DNA of 64,000 bases from Kosakonia oryzae (GCF_001658025.2 NZ_CP014007.2:1178001-1242000), one strand, 5' to 3'. Numbered from the stretch's first letter, positions 1 to 9,392 are shown. A program made the numbers and translations. The notes: generated from the letters alone by a model not told the origin.

Positions 1-1881
1 CATAAACGGGGCCGGGTAGTAAACGCGCCCGGTTTTGCCTTCCTTGCGGATCTCAATTTTCGACACAATCGGGTGAATACTCGATGTCGCATGGTTGATG
101 TACGAGATGGAGCCGGTCGGCGGAACCGCCTGTAAATTCTGGTTATAAATGCCGTAACGCATCACATCTTCACGCAGTTGCTGCCACATCTCGCGCGTCG
201 GGAGGGTGATGCCGGAACGGGCAAACAGCGCACGGACTTTCTCCGTTTTCGGTTGCCAGTCGCCTTCCAGGTACTGGCTGAAGTATTCGCCGCTGGCGTA
301 GCGCGACGCCGGGAAACCGGCAAAATGCTGGCCGCGCTCGCGGGCAATCATCATCGAGGTGTGCAGCGCATGCCAGGTGATGGTGTAGAAATAGAAGTTG
401 GTGAAATCGAGCCCTTCCGGGCTGCCATAGGCGATGCCTTCGCGCGCCAGATAACCGTGCAGGTTCATCTGGCCCAGCCCAATGGCGTGCGAGGCGGCAT
501 TGCCGGTCTCAACCGACGGTACAGAGCGGATGTGGCTCATATCGGACACCGCCGTCAGCCCGCGAATCGCGGTTTCCACCGTGCGGCCGAAGTCCGGCGA
601 ATCCATGGTATGCGCGATATTCAGCGAACCCAGGTTGCAGGAAATATCGTGGCCGGTCGTGGCGTAATCGAGGTTTTCATCAAATGTCGAAGCGCTGTTG
701 ACCTGCAAAATCTCCGAGCACAGGTTGCTCATATTGATGCGCCCGGCAATCGGGTTCGCGCGGTTCACCGTGTCTTCAAACATGATGTACGGGTAGCCGG
801 ACTCAAACTGGATCTCCGCCAGCGTCTGGAAGAAGTCGCGGGCGTTAATGTAGCTTTTGCGCACGCGATCGTCGGCCAGCAGTTCATCATACAGCTCGCT
901 AATCGCTATATCGCCAAACGGTTTGCCATACAGGCGCTCGACATCATAGGGCGAAAACAGCGCCATCTGCGCGTTTTCTTTGGCCAGCCGGAAGGTGACA
1001 TCCGGAATTACCACGCCCAGCGACAGGGTTTTGATGCGGATCTTCTCGTCGGCGTTTTCACGTTTGGTATCGAGGAAACGCAGAATGTCCGGGTGATGCG
1101 CATGCAGATAAACCGCGCCCGCGCCCTGACGCGCGCCAAGCTGGTTGGCGTAGGAAAAGGCATCTTCCAGCATTTTCATTACCGGGATCACGCCGGAAGA
1201 CTGGTTTTCAATACGTTTGATTGGCGCGCCCGCTTCGCGCAGGTTGGAGAGCAGAAACGCCACGCCGCCGCCACGTTTGGAGAGCTGCAACGCCGAGTTC
1301 ACCGCGCGGCCAATCGATTCCATATTGTCTTCAATGCGCAGCAGGAAGCAGGAAACCAGTTCACCGCGCTGCTGTTTACCGCAGTTCAGGAAGGTTGGCG
1401 TCGCGGGCTGGAAACGGCCAGAGAGGATCTCTTCCGCCAGTTGCCGCGCCAGCGCTTCATCGCCCTGCGCCAGCGTCAGCGCGACCAGGCAGGCGCGGTC
1501 TTCAAAGTGCTCAAGATAGCGTTTGCCGTCGAAGGTTTTTAGCGTGTAGCTGGTGTAAAACTTCCATGCGCCAAGGAAGGTCTGAAAACGAAAACCGCTG
1601 GCGTGCGCGTGCGCAATCAGATCGACGACGAACGCACGGTCGTAACGCGCCAGCACGGTAGCATCGTAATAACCTTCGCTCATCAGCCAGTTCAGCCGTT
1701 CATCCTGGCTGCTGAAAGTGACGGTATTGGGGCGCACATGATTCGCCATAAAGGCGTCAACCGCCTCGCGATCTTTATCAAACTGAATGCGGCCATCTTT
1801 ATCATAAAGATTCAGCATCGCATTCAGTGCATGGTAATCCAGCGTTTCGTGTTTCACGCGCTCTGCGGTTGTCGTTGCCAA
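1..1881 (-). CDS. nrdE: Ribonucleoside-diphosphate reductase class Ib, alpha subunit (partial, 3' end outside window)
   Basis: Catalytic subunit of the manganese/iron class Ib reductase that makes dNDPs with NrdF, NrdI and NrdH. About 627 N-terminal residues of a protein usually near 714 are present; the C-terminal redox cysteines lie beyond the left edge. The translation follows E. coli NrdE closely, including the active-site stretch [10 protein letters not shown]. The reading frame opens with TTG at 1881 (LATTTAERV), preceded by GGAG about 10 bases upstream, and overlaps the end of nrdI by 28 bases, so translation is probably coupled. No ATG fits better. Expected to be transcribed with nrdH and nrdI from the NrdR-controlled promoter near 2.6 kb. 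Confidence 0.96.
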   Translation of the reverse strand, partial: MATTTAERVKHETLDYHALNAMLNLYDKDGRIQFDKDREAVDAFMANHVRPNTVTFSSQDERLNWLMSEGYYDATVLARYDRAFVVDLIAHAHASGFRFQTFLGAWKFYTSYTLKTFDGKRYLEHFEDRACLVALTLAQGDEALARQLAEEILSGRFQPATPTFLNCGKQQRGELVSCFLLRIEDNMESIGRAVNSALQLSKRGGGVAFLLSNLREAGAPIKRIENQSSGVIPVMKMLEDAFSYANQLGARQGAGAVYLHAHHPDILRFLDTKRENADEKIRIKTLSLGVVIPDVTFRLAKENAQMALFSPYDVERLYGKPFGDIAISELYDELLADDRVRKSYINARDFFQTLAEIQFESGYPYIMFEDTVNRANPIAGRINMSNLCSEILQVNSASTFDENLDYATTGHDISCNLGSLNIAHTMDSPDFGRTVETAIRGLTAVSDMSHIRSVPSVETGNAASHAIGLGQMNLHGYLAREGIAYGSPEGLDFTNFYFYTITWHALHTSMMIARERGQHFAGFPASRYASGEYFSQYLEGDWQPKTEKVRALFARSGITLPTREMWQQLREDVMRYGIYNQNLQAVPPTGSISYINHATSSIHPIVSKIEIRKEGKTGRVYYPAPFM

Positions 1882-2264
1882 AATTCGCTCACTCCTTTAC
1901 GCACATTGTCGATGTCCTGCTGCGTACCCATCAGCTCAAAACGGTAGAGATACGGCACGCCGCATTTCTGCGACACCACATCGCCGGCACGACCGTATGC
2001 TTCGCCAAAATTCCGGTTACCGGAGGCGATCACGCCGCGAATCAACGACCGGTTATGCGGATCGTTTAAAAAGCGGATCACCTGGCGGGGAACCGCGCCT
2101 GCCGTTCCGCCGCCGCCATAACTGGGCACAACAAGGATATAAGGTTCGTCTACCCGGAGGCGCTCCCGCTCATTGAGCGGAATACGCACTGCCGGCAGCC
2201 CAAGACGCGTAATAAAGCGCTGCGTATTTTCGGAGCTGCTGGAGAAGTAGACGAGGGTACTCAT
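1854..2264 (-). CDS. nrdI: Flavodoxin-like NrdI, activator of class Ib ribonucleotide reductase
   Basis: A 136-residue FMN-binding flavodoxin-like protein that reduces oxygen for assembly of the Mn(III)2-tyrosyl radical cofactor in NrdF. The N-terminus has the family phosphate-binding pattern [12 protein letters not shown] (residues 6-17) and the glycine-rich SYGGGG stretch near residue 50. It overlaps nrdH by 4 bases (ATGA) and nrdE by 28 bases, as expected for the nrdHIEF operon. Length matches the E. coli protein. Confidence 0.96.
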   Translation of the reverse strand: MSTLVYFSSSSENTQRFITRLGLPAVRIPLNERERLRVDEPYILVVPSYGGGGTAGAVPRQVIRFLNDPHNRSLIRGVIASGNRNFGEAYGRAGDVVSQKCGVPYLYRFELMGTQQDIDNVRKGVSEFWQRQPQSA

Positions 2265-2506
2265 GCGCTGGCCATGTTGGGGGCGCTGTGCAGACGGTTG
2301 ATCATATCCGGGCGAAAGCCGGACCAGCGCGTTTCCCCGGCGACAACCACCGGTAACTGACGAAAGCCCATCGCGCGAAGCTCATCGGCTGCTTCGGGCA
2401 CATGGTCAACGTTCACCATTTCGAACGCCAGGCCACGGCTTTCCATGGCACGTTTCGTGGCGTGGCACTGAACACAATCATTTCGAGTGTAAATGGTAAT
2501 GCGCAT
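2261..2506 (-). CDS. nrdH: Glutaredoxin-like protein NrdH, electron donor to NrdEF
   Basis: An 81-residue thioredoxin-fold protein. It begins [11 protein letters not shown] and carries the redox motif CVQC at residues 11-14. In this family NrdH has a glutaredoxin-like sequence but is reduced by thioredoxin reductase and passes electrons to NrdE. It is the first gene of the nrdHIE(F) operon and overlaps nrdI by 4 bases. The promoter region upstream (2507-2700) holds two NrdR boxes. Confidence 0.96.
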   Translation of the reverse strand: MRITIYTRNDCVQCHATKRAMESRGLAFEMVNVDHVPEAADELRAMGFRQLPVVVAGETRWSGFRPDMINRLHSAPNMASA

Positions 2507-2580
2507 AATTCGTATTTCCGTTTAAAATAGAAGAACGGCGCGAAGGTTCGCGTCAGTTAGTGTGTGTGCCACTGAGAAGA

Positions 2581-2627
2581 ATACTAGATGTAGTTATAGA
2601 AAGATGCAACCACACAATATATAGGAA
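2581..2627 (-). promoter_or_regulatory. Pair of NrdR boxes upstream of nrdH
   Basis: Positions 2612-2627 (acacaatatataggaa) and 2581-2596 (atactagatgtagtta) resemble the NrdR box consensus acaCwAtATaTwGtgt. The first matches strongly, the second at about 11 of 16 positions. Their starts are exactly 31 bases apart, the spacing of about three helical turns usual for paired NrdR boxes. They sit 75-121 bases upstream of the nrdH start. NrdR would repress the operon when (d)ATP is plentiful. Pattern match only. Confidence 0.75.
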
Positions 2628-2718
2628 ATTGTCATAGGCTTTGCCCAAAGGATGGACACAATGGGTAAGGGTGATTTGTACACATTTTACACAGGGATAC
2701 AGCGATGCGAGGGCAAAT

Positions 2719-2755
2719 AAAAACCCCTGCGCGGGTTAACCGGGCAGGGGTTTTT
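2719..2755. terminator. Rho-independent terminator downstream of ygaM
   Basis: Perfect 12-bp stem aaaaacccctgc / gcaggggttttt with a 13-base loop. It has T and A runs on both sides, so it can work in both directions. It lies just past the ygaM stop and separates ygaM from the nrd promoter. Confidence 0.85.
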
Positions 2756-2771
2756 GCGAAAACCGTGGATT

Positions 2772-3098
2772 TTAGCGACGCAAACTGAGTAGCGCGCCGA
2801 CGAAAATACCGATGGCGGCGGCAGCACCAACGCTGCACCAGGGTTTGTCTTTCACAAAGGTATCTGCGCAACTTACAACGTCGCTCGCAGCTTGTTGCAC
2901 ACGGTTGCGGCCATGCAGACGTGCGCGGGTCTCTTTTAACAGCGCCTGTGCTTTACGACGTGCGCTTTCCGCTTCGTCTTTGGCGTCGCTGCCCCATGAT
3001 TTAAGTACCTCTTCGAGACTATCGGCTAATTGGCTGACATCGTTGTTGATATCCTCGACGCCTTCATCAACATCACGGCGATTCGGTCTGTTAAACAT
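2772..3098 (-). CDS. ygaM: ElaB/YqjD/DUF883 family membrane-anchored protein YgaM
   Basis: A 108-residue protein with a long charged, probably helical N-terminal part (many E, D, K, R, Q; residues 1-75) and one C-terminal hydrophobic segment (about 87-105, ending LLSLRR). This is the layout of the YqjD/ElaB/YgaM group, tail-anchored inner-membrane proteins of which YqjD and ElaB bind ribosomes in stationary phase. Its place between nrdH and ygaC is the same as in E. coli. Monocistronic, with its own terminator downstream. Confidence 0.93.
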   Translation of the reverse strand: MFNRPNRRDVDEGVEDINNDVSQLADSLEEVLKSWGSDAKDEAESARRKAQALLKETRARLHGRNRVQQAASDVVSCADTFVKDKPWCSVGAAAAIGIFVGALLSLRR

Positions 3099-3260
3099 AG
3101 GATCCTCCCTCGTTTTTGATGTGAATTTTAGTTTAGACCATAATTTTTAAGGCCTGACGGCAATCACCTCTTTCACGCCAGTTTGTGGAATTTTCTGAAT
3201 CACGGTCAATGCTTAGTCATGTAAGGTGGCGAGGCTGTAGAGAGATGACGAGGAAAATCT

Positions 3261-3605
3261 ATGTATTTAAGACCCGATGAAGTGGCACGCGTTCTGGAAA
3301 ACGTGGGATTTACAATGGATGTGGCGACGCCAAAAACCTATGGTTATCGTCGCGGTGAAAATTATGTTTATGTGAATCGCGAAGCGCGAATGGGCCGTAC
3401 GGCGCTGGTGATCCACCCCACGCTGAAAGAACGCAGTTCGTCGCTCGCGGAACCCGCCTCGGACATCAAGTTGTGCGATCACTACCAGAATTTCCCGCTC
3501 TATTTTGGCGGCGATTCCCAGGAGCATTACGGCATTCCGCACGGATTCAGTTCGCGCGTGGCGCTGGAACGTTTTCTAAAAGGATTATTTGGCGAACAGC
3601 ACTAA
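3261..3605 (+). CDS. ygaC: DUF2002 family protein YgaC
   Basis: A 114-residue soluble protein beginning [13 protein letters not shown], recognisable as YgaC, a conserved enterobacterial protein of unknown role (reported in E. coli as Fur-regulated). Start preceded by gaggaaaatct. Divergent from ygaM and convergent with alaE, the conserved arrangement. No transmembrane segment or catalytic motif is visible. Confidence 0.92.
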   Translation: MYLRPDEVARVLENVGFTMDVATPKTYGYRRGENYVYVNREARMGRTALVIHPTLKERSSSLAEPASDIKLCDHYQNFPLYFGGDSQEHYGIPHGFSSRVALERFLKGLFGEQH

Positions 3606-3607
3606 AC

Positions 3608-3630
3608 GATGGCAGGCATCGCCTGCCATC
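3608..3630. terminator. Hairpin at the ygaC/alaE convergent junction
   Basis: Perfect 10-bp inverted repeat gatggcaggc / gcctgccatc with a 3-base loop between the stop codons of the two convergent genes. There is no T tract, so it may be a weak or Rho-assisted terminator or simply an mRNA 3'-end stabiliser. Confidence 0.5.
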
Positions 3631-3635
3631 CGCAA

Positions 3636-4085
3636 TCAGGCTTTGGCCTGGTGGTAACTGCTCACCCGGAACAGACGGCGGCAGTAATCGAGGAAGTAGC
3701 CGTAAACGGCGCCCATCATCATCGACAGCACAATATTCGAACTGACCGCAGCGACAATCTGATGCCAGTCCGCACCTACCGACCAGAGGATCGCCACGTA
3801 AACCGGCGACTGGAAGGTGACATACGCCAGCACATCCGCCAGATTTTTCATCCAGCCTGAAGGGCTAATACGGCGCGCATAACGCATAAAGGCATCGCGG
3901 TACAAACCATAAGGCCAGGCAATAATAATGTTCACCGGGATGGCGACCAGGCGCGATGAAAGTGACTGTTCGAAGCTCATTCCGGAGAGAAATATTTCAA
4001 TCAGCATGTTCACTACCGAACAATAGACAACCATCGCAAAGGTGTCTGCTGCGGCGTGACGCAGGCGAGACTGCGAAGAGAACAT
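3636..4085 (-). CDS. alaE: L-alanine exporter AlaE
   Basis: A 149-residue inner-membrane protein of the AlaE (formerly YgaW) family, which exports L-alanine and protects against alanine or alanyl-peptide overload. Four hydrophobic segments can be seen (about residues 17-38, 46-62, 85-105 and 112-133). The family signature region after the second segment, [15 protein letters not shown], is present. In E. coli the next gene is stpA; here that position is an AT-rich spacer. Confidence 0.93.
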   Translation of the reverse strand: MFSSQSRLRHAAADTFAMVVYCSVVNMLIEIFLSGMSFEQSLSSRLVAIPVNIIIAWPYGLYRDAFMRYARRISPSGWMKNLADVLAYVTFQSPVYVAILWSVGADWHQIVAAVSSNIVLSMMMGAVYGYFLDYCRRLFRVSSYHQAKA

Positions 4086-4505
4086 GGTGCTGCTCCTTGA
4101 GAATCAACGAAAAGGCGAATGAACGGGTCTTTTAGCGTTTTGAAGTGGCTGAATTAATGCGGATAGAGTATCCATCTGGTTTGAAACTAACAACTAGAGA
4201 TAAATTTTTATTTTCTTTTCTTTGTTGGATAAAGTGCTCTGCGTTTGCGCGTTTTCTGCCCATTTCATTATTTTAACTGGAGTGGTTATTAAATTTATTC
4301 AATATCAAAAGCTTATGGTTGATGTGAGAAAAAATGCAGCACTTTGCGGGAGGAATACAGGGCGCGTTTTAGCGTACTCTGCTTCCGGCATGCGGATAAA
4401 ATAATCAACAGAATTTTTTATGCTGATAAAGGTGTTTTTGCGGAGTTTAATTCTGATATGGTGTGTGATTATTTATGCTTATGTTTTGCATAAAATAATG
4501 TCCAG
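4086..4505. other. AT-rich spacer where stpA would be expected
   Basis: About 420 bases with no convincing gene. Base composition is clearly richer in A and T than its flanks. A 60-codon frame at 4222-4404 has no start signal and no protein-like pattern. In E. coli the H-NS paralogue gene stpA lies here; no StpA-like sequence is seen. Confidence 0.6.
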
Positions 4506-4528
4506 AGCGGTGGGGAACGCCCACCGCT
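4506..4528 (-). terminator. Hairpin downstream of the yodC-like gene
   Basis: 9-bp stem agcggtggg / cccaccgct with a 5-base loop, immediately after the yodC-like stop in that gene's direction, followed by a T-rich stretch (cattattttat). Plausible terminator. Confidence 0.55.
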
Positions 4529-4534
4529 GAGGCA

Positions 4535-4714
4535 TTAACAGACGCCGAAATCGCCGTCTTCTTTATACGGCGAGACATCTTCCGCTTTCAGCGTAATTTT
4601 GTCTGCCGTTTCGTCGTGGGCGGGAACCGCAACGATTTGATCCTGATGAACTTCAAGCACTTTAAGTTTTGGCCCGCCAATGCGCGGTTGCACAATATCG
4701 CCGACAGAAAACAT
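4535..4714 (-). CDS. YodC-family small protein (DUF2158)
   Basis: A 59-residue protein beginning MFSVGDIVQPRIGGPKL, a compact SH3/KOW-like beta sheet pattern typical of the YodC/DUF2158 family, whose role is unknown. The start at 4714 is chosen because an ideal ribosome-binding site (AGGAGGAAGGT) lies directly upstream; the frame could extend six codons further, but that extension itself encodes the ribosome-binding site. Single gene with its own hairpin terminator. Confidence 0.85.
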   Translation of the reverse strand: MFSVGDIVQPRIGGPKLKVLEVHQDQIVAVPAHDETADKITLKAEDVSPYKEDGDFGVC

Positions 4715-4889
4715 ACCTTCCTCCTTTCTCATTTGTTGTGTCTCTAACCTTAGCCTGGAGGCCGTGGGGGGTACAGCGTAAAAGAGGGTAAAAGCGCGTG
4801 GTGGAAGTGGCGGTACATTGCAGAGTGTCTATTCTTAAAGAGAAAGTCTTTTATTTCAATTACCTGAAATTTTCTGCATGGGAGGCAAC

Positions 4890-5048
4890 ATGGGTTTCTG
4901 GCGCATTGTCCTGACGATTATTCTTCCGCCGCTCGGCGTGCTGCTGGGCAAAGGCTTTGGCTGGGCATTTATCATCAATATCCTGCTCACCCTGCTGGGC
5001 TACGTTCCCGGCCTGATTCACGCTTTCTGGGTGCAAACCCGCGATTAA
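4890..5048 (+). CDS. yqaE: Pmp3/UPF0057 family small membrane protein YqaE
   Basis: A 52-residue protein with two hydrophobic helices (about residues 3-20 and 25-46) separated by a short glycine-rich turn, and the family pattern ILPPLGVLLGKG. This is the Pmp3/YqaE family of very small stress-associated membrane proteins. The start has a strong ribosome-binding site (gggaggcaac). In E. coli yqaE sits just upstream of ygaV; here the chemoreceptor, dcm and the kptA remnant lie between them. Confidence 0.9.
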   Translation: MGFWRIVLTIILPPLGVLLGKGFGWAFIINILLTLLGYVPGLIHAFWVQTRD

Positions 5049-5054
5049 CGCAGC

Positions 5055-5077
5055 GGCGCGATAACAAGTATCGCGCC
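5055..5077. terminator. Hairpin at yqaE / chemoreceptor convergent junction
   Basis: 9-bp stem ggcgcgata / tatcgcgcc with a 5-base loop, between two convergent genes. No T run follows, so termination strength is uncertain. Confidence 0.5.
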
Positions 5078-5089
5078 TGTGCGAAGTTA

Positions 5090-6757
5090 TCAGAACGTTT
5101 CCCAGTTGCTGTCCCCGGAGGCTGCCGTTGGCGTAGCCGGGCGAAGCGCTGACGGTTTTGGCGTACCGGCTTTTTTGCTCAGCAGCGTGCTGTGTCCATT
5201 CACGCGGAACACTGCCACAGCCTGACGCAACTGCTCGGCCTGCTCTTCCAGCGCTGCTGAGGCCGCCGCCGATTCCTGCACCAGCGAGGCGTTCTGCTGC
5301 GTGACGCTGTCCATCTGCGATACCGCAAGGCTGACCTGCTCAATCCCTTTGCTCTGCTCATCGGAAGCGGAGGCGATTTCACCCATAATGTCGGTTACGC
5401 GCGTCACCGCGTTGACGATCTCCTTCATGGTATCGCCTGCTTCGGCAACCAGCGTGGTGCCAGAGTTTACGCGGTTCACCGAGTTTTCAATCAGCGTCTT
5501 AATCTCTTTTGCTGCCTGTGCGCTGCGGCTTGCCAGCGTACGCACCTCACCGGCCACCACGGCAAAGCCGCGTCCCTGTTCGCCTGCGCGGGCGGCTTCC
5601 ACCGCAGCGTTCAGCGCCAGAATATTGGTCTGGAAGGCGATACTATCAATCACGCTGGTGATATGTGCGATTTGCTGAGAGCTGTCGGAAATCTCGCTCA
5701 TGGTCCGCACCACATTGCTGACCACTTCACCGCCGCGAGCTGCCGTATCGGAGGCATTTTTCGCCAGCAGCGATGCCTGGCGGGCGTTATCGGTGTTCTG
5801 CTTCACGGTGGCGGTGAGTTGTTCCATGCTGGCCGCAGTCTCTTCCAGCGAAGCCGCCTGCTGCTCGGTGCGGGAAGAGAGATCGTTGTTGCCGGTGGAG
5901 ATCTCGCTGGCGCCGGTGTAGATCGAATCAGAACTGTTACGCACCGCGCTGACGGTTTGCACCAGCGCTGATTGCATCTCATGCAGGCCGGTCGCCAGCT
6001 GGCTCATCTCGTTGCGGCCTTCGGCAGCGATCGATTGCGTCAGATCGCCCCCGGCAATGGCGCGAATATGCCCCATAATGCTGTGCAGCGGTCGCAGCAG
6101 AAGGTGTTGCAGACCCAGCCAGATCATGACCATTACCGCAATTACCACCAGCAAAATTACGCCCAGCGTCCATTGCATACTGGTGAAGCTATTCTGGTTT
6201 TGCTGTGCTGCCGCTTGCAGGAAGGTGTTGTTTTCCGCCCGCCACTTCGTATAGCTGGCGTCCATATCATCCTGCGCCTGTTGCGCATCCAGGTTGCCGT
6301 AAGCCTCGTAATTATTGGCCCGCAGGAAGGTGATCGACTGCTGCAAAACGTCATGCATTTTGCTGATGTTTTGCGAAACTTCGTCGGCTAAAGCGCTGTC
6401 CTGGCCCGCCACGCGCGGCGTGTTTTTGTAGTTATTAAAATAACCTTCTGCTTTGCCGAGCGAGTCGGTTGCGGTGGTGAGGAGTTTATCGATGCTGGCA
6501 AGGGAGGCCGGATCGCGTTGGTTTTTCAAAAAGCGAATCGCCACGCGGGTGACGGTGACGCGCGTTTTGATCAGCGTGTTAACGCTGTCGCCTAAGTTTT
6601 CTTGCTGCGCGTTAAGAACCCCGCTGTTCTGGAAGTTCAGCCTGTCATTATTGACCGCAGAGTAGAAAAGTCCCCCGGTGACCAACTGGAGAAGACAAAA
6701 TACCGAAAGAGCAATAATGATGCCGGTAATAACCCGTATATTTTTGAGCATGGCCAT
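5090..6757 (-). CDS. Tsr/Tar-type methyl-accepting chemotaxis protein
   Basis: A 555-residue transmembrane chemoreceptor. The N-terminus begins [12 protein letters not shown] with TM1 at about 9-32; a four-helix-bundle periplasmic ligand domain follows to about 190; TM2 is at about 194-216; then a HAMP domain and a long coiled-coil signalling domain. The hairpin tip is the invariant [20 protein letters not shown]. The C-terminus is NWETF, the pentapeptide that tethers CheR and CheB in high-abundance receptors. Start taken at 6757; 6751 (MLKN) is equally possible. The ligand cannot be read from sequence; the periplasmic domain differs from Tsr and Tar. It stands alone, not in a che operon. Confidence 0.93.
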   Translation of the reverse strand: MAMLKNIRVITGIIIALSVFCLLQLVTGGLFYSAVNNDRLNFQNSGVLNAQQENLGDSVNTLIKTRVTVTRVAIRFLKNQRDPASLASIDKLLTTATDSLGKAEGYFNNYKNTPRVAGQDSALADEVSQNISKMHDVLQQSITFLRANNYEAYGNLDAQQAQDDMDASYTKWRAENNTFLQAAAQQNQNSFTSMQWTLGVILLVVIAVMVMIWLGLQHLLLRPLHSIMGHIRAIAGGDLTQSIAAEGRNEMSQLATGLHEMQSALVQTVSAVRNSSDSIYTGASEISTGNNDLSSRTEQQAASLEETAASMEQLTATVKQNTDNARQASLLAKNASDTAARGGEVVSNVVRTMSEISDSSQQIAHITSVIDSIAFQTNILALNAAVEAARAGEQGRGFAVVAGEVRTLASRSAQAAKEIKTLIENSVNRVNSGTTLVAEAGDTMKEIVNAVTRVTDIMGEIASASDEQSKGIEQVSLAVSQMDSVTQQNASLVQESAAASAALEEQAEQLRQAVAVFRVNGHSTLLSKKAGTPKPSALRPATPTAASGDSNWETF

Positions 6758-6883
6758 AGTCCGTGAGAGAGTCGGGATTGCTCTGCTAATATCGGCCTGG
6801 CCAAAGGTAACTTTATAATCGCTTTTTAAACGCTTAAATAAGACTTTAATAAGTGCCCGGCATATCACATGCCGGGAAGTGCG

Positions 6884-8308
6884 TTACAGGTTGTTGCGGC
6901 GTTTTTTTACTGCCAGCGCAATGCGCGGCTCCAGTAATTTCGCCACGGCGGCGAATACCGGCACTACCACCGAGTTGCCAAACTGGCGGTACGCCTGGGT
7001 GTCGGAAACCGGGATGCGAAACGGCTGTTCGCCGACTTTTTCAAACCCCATCAGACGCGCGCATTCACGCGGCGTCAGGCGACGCGGACGGCGCGCCTGG
7101 TTCTCTGCATTGCCGAAATCAGCTTCACCCAGTGCTTTATCCCAGCCGCGATCGACAAGGATCTCTGAACCGTCTTTGTGATAGCGCGCCGACAGCGTGC
7201 GGGCCACGCTTGCGGCATGGGTGGGATCCACCAGTCCGAAACCGAAGCCATTCCCTTTTGCTGCATGTTTTTGCGCATAGCGATAGAGGTACTCCCAGAG
7301 CTTTGGCGACAGCACATATTTGCTGTCGACCGTCGGGTCGAGCAGTTGGCCGAAGGTCGGGCGCTGCGTGGGGTAAAAGCGGTCGATATCGCGCAGGGTA
7401 AAACCTTCATTGAGCTGTAAATCACGGCGAAAACCAACCAGCACAATGCGTTCGCGGTGCTGCGGTAAAAAGTGGCGGCCATCAATGATTTTCGGATCGT
7501 CTTTGCCGGAAGCATCGGCATCGGCCACGTCATAGCCCAGTTCATCCAGCGTATTCATGATCACGCTGAAGGTTTTGCCTTTGTCGTGGCTTTTAAGGTT
7601 TTTGACGTTCTCCAGCACGAAGATTGCCGGACGGCGGGCTTTGATAATGCGCGCAACGTCGAAAAACAGCGTTCCCTGCGCCTCGCACTCAAAGCCGTGG
7701 GCGCGACCAAGGGCATTCTTTTTACTCACCCCGGCGAGGCTAAAAGGCTGGCAGGGAAAGCCCGCCAGCAGCACGTCGTGCTTGGGGATCTGCTGTTTGA
7801 TGTGGGCGTAAGCCTGGGCTTCAGAGACGGCAGGATTGCCGCTCAGCGTCACTTCGCGGATATCCTGATTAAAGATATGCGTGGACTTATCGTTGTACCA
7901 GTTGGCCTTATAGGTGCGCACCGCGTTTTTGTTCCATTCGCTGGTGAACACGCACTGCCCGCCGATAGCTTCAAACCCGCTGCGAATACCGCCAATACCG
8001 GCAAAGAGATCGATAAAACGGAAACGATAGTTGGGGTGATGAGCGGGGGGCGAGGGGAGCAGCGCACGCAGTTGCGCCTCTTCGGCGGCGGTCAGCGTTT
8101 TGGCGCTGCCTTTGCCGTTTATCCAACGGTTGAGCGATTCACGGCTCCATTCCGCTTTGCCCGCCTTTTTCAACTGCTCGGCCACGTACTTTTGTCCGTA
8201 GATTTCAAGCACCTGATCGAGTAATGCCCGGTCGCGTTCCTGCTGTCGCTGTTGTTCAGTCTCTGCCTGCGCCAGCAGTTCCTGCGCGAGTGAATCAAAT
8301 TCCGCCAT
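6884..8308 (-). CDS. dcm: DNA cytosine-5 methyltransferase, Dcm type
   Basis: A 474-residue C5-cytosine methyltransferase. Motif I FAGIGG (about 102-107) binds AdoMet, the catalytic PCQ motif has its cysteine at about 186, the ENV motif is near 229, and the QHRERI motif follows. Much of the sequence follows E. coli Dcm, which methylates the inner C of CCWGG. The N-terminal 90 residues differ from E. coli Dcm and are rich in Q, E and K. The start at 8308 has AGGAGA upstream; the frame continues 12 codons further. No vsr mismatch endonuclease gene and no restriction gene adjoins it. It could be the native dcm relocated or a second copy; specificity for CCWGG is inferred. Confidence 0.9.
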   Translation of the reverse strand: MAEFDSLAQELLAQAETEQQRQQERDRALLDQVLEIYGQKYVAEQLKKAGKAEWSRESLNRWINGKGSAKTLTAAEEAQLRALLPSPPAHHPNYRFRFIDLFAGIGGIRSGFEAIGGQCVFTSEWNKNAVRTYKANWYNDKSTHIFNQDIREVTLSGNPAVSEAQAYAHIKQQIPKHDVLLAGFPCQPFSLAGVSKKNALGRAHGFECEAQGTLFFDVARIIKARRPAIFVLENVKNLKSHDKGKTFSVIMNTLDELGYDVADADASGKDDPKIIDGRHFLPQHRERIVLVGFRRDLQLNEGFTLRDIDRFYPTQRPTFGQLLDPTVDSKYVLSPKLWEYLYRYAQKHAAKGNGFGFGLVDPTHAASVARTLSARYHKDGSEILVDRGWDKALGEADFGNAENQARRPRRLTPRECARLMGFEKVGEQPFRIPVSDTQAYRQFGNSVVVPVFAAVAKLLEPRIALAVKKRRNNL

Positions 8309-8344
8309 GGCGTCTCCTTGGATTGACGCTCTGAAATATATCAC

Positions 8345-8548
8345 TCATTTGACCCAGAGGAGAAACGCCAGACAAGCCGTTATTGGCAGATAAACGCTTT
8401 CCGTCAACCACACGCCGTTAGCCGCCTGATAGAAAACAAAGCCTTGCGCGTGCATCCGCCCCGCTTCAACGATCAGCACTATCGGTTTGCCGTGGCGCTG
8501 ACCGACGGCGGTTGCCGTTGCCTCATCGGCAGAGAAATGCACATATTT
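8345..8548 (-). pseudogene. kptA: Remnant of kptA (RNA 2'-phosphotransferase), 3' part only
   Basis: The reading frame directly after the ygaP stop encodes [20 protein letters not shown] and then GVWLTESV, matching the C-terminal third of KptA/Tpt1 (NAD-dependent RNA 2'-phosphotransferase, usually about 180 residues). The N-terminal two thirds are missing, and the last dozen residues (ending FLLWVK) no longer resemble the family. There is no start codon context. It reads as debris of a gene lost by deletion or rearrangement, joined to the end of ygaP. Confidence 0.75.
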
Positions 8549-9073
8549 TCACACTTTGTTCCATGGCATTTTCGCCAGCAGCAGCGCCATGCCGCACCAG
8601 CCGCTGACTCCGGCGAACAGCAGGCCTGCGCCGACGAAACCGGAGAGCAGGAAAAATCCCGGATGCGCTGCGTAACCGAGTATCACGCCGAGCAGGATCA
8701 GGCTGCCCGCCACCATTTGCACCTGCTGCATCAGCGGACGCGGCTGGTGTTTATCTTCCACCGTCGGCAGATGCGCCTGTTTCCAGCCATTTAGCCCGCC
8801 TTCGAGAATGGCCACCGGCGCGTGTCCTGCGGCACGTATCAGCGCATCGGCATTTTCCTGCGTACGTCTGCCGGACTGACAGTGAAAAATCACCGTTTGT
8901 GTGGGCGAGTCGGTAGCAATCGGCGCACCGTTCAGCAATGCTTCCAACGGCAGTGAGACGGCTCCGGGCACGTGTTCGCGGCGAAATTCATCAGGCTGGC
9001 GAATATCGATAAGCAGTGCGCCTGCCGCTTGCTGTGCGCGGGCGTCAGCCGCGGAGATCCGGGTATAAGACAT
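8549..9073 (-). CDS. ygaP: Membrane-anchored rhodanese YgaP
   Basis: A 174-residue protein, the same length as E. coli YgaP. Residues 1-105 form a rhodanese domain with the active-site loop CQSGRR (Cys65), which carries persulfide sulfur. Residues about 118-165 hold two transmembrane helices. It follows ygaV by 8 bases, so they form one operon. Sulfur transfer at the inner membrane is known for the family; the physiological acceptor is not. It ends exactly where the kptA remnant begins. Confidence 0.94.
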   Translation of the reverse strand: MSYTRISAADARAQQAAGALLIDIRQPDEFRREHVPGAVSLPLEALLNGAPIATDSPTQTVIFHCQSGRRTQENADALIRAAGHAPVAILEGGLNGWKQAHLPTVEDKHQPRPLMQQVQMVAGSLILLGVILGYAAHPGFFLLSGFVGAGLLFAGVSGWCGMALLLAKMPWNKV

Positions 9074-9081
9074 AGTTACTC

Positions 9082-9387
9082 CTACGGGCAGTAGAGCCCC
9101 TTGAGTGTGCTGATAATTTTGCCAACCGCTTCACCTTTAATGAAGTAGTTGACCCGCTGCGCCTGGCGCAGGCTTTCAACCAGGCCTTCCTCTTTCATCC
9201 GTGCCAGATGTTGCGATGTCGCTGAAGGGCTAAGGCCAGTAATGGCGCTCAGTTCACCCGCAGAGGTGCCCGGCGCATCGCACAGCATGCAGAGGATCAG
9301 CAGCCGGTGCGGGTTGCTCATCGCTTTCAGCAATCCGGATGCCTGCTCAGCCTGTTTCTGAAGTAACGGGATATCAGGTTTGGTCAT
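9082..9387 (-). CDS. ygaV: ArsR-family transcriptional regulator YgaV
   Basis: A 101-residue winged-helix repressor. The recognition helix region TGLSPSATSQHLARMKEEGL (about 52-71) is typical of ArsR/SmtB proteins. Cysteines occur in CMLC and near the C-terminus (LYCP); E. coli YgaV and the related SqrR/BigR proteins use cysteines to sense sulfide or persulfide. It is the first gene of ygaVP and is probably autorepressed through the tandem palindromes directly upstream. Confidence 0.93.
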   Translation of the reverse strand: MTKPDIPLLQKQAEQASGLLKAMSNPHRLLILCMLCDAPGTSAGELSAITGLSPSATSQHLARMKEEGLVESLRQAQRVNYFIKGEAVGKIISTLKGLYCP

Positions 9388-9392
9388 GGTTG

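Noticed and set aside
178-1542. 454-codon open frame on the plus strand
   Set aside because: Lies wholly antisense to nrdE; its sequence is a GC-rich shadow with no family pattern.
4222-4404. 60-codon frame in the alaE-yodC spacer
   Set aside because: No ribosome-binding site, no recognisable protein pattern, in an AT-rich stretch.
7472-8224. 250-codon plus-strand frame
   Set aside because: Antisense to the dcm gene, whose motifs are unambiguous.
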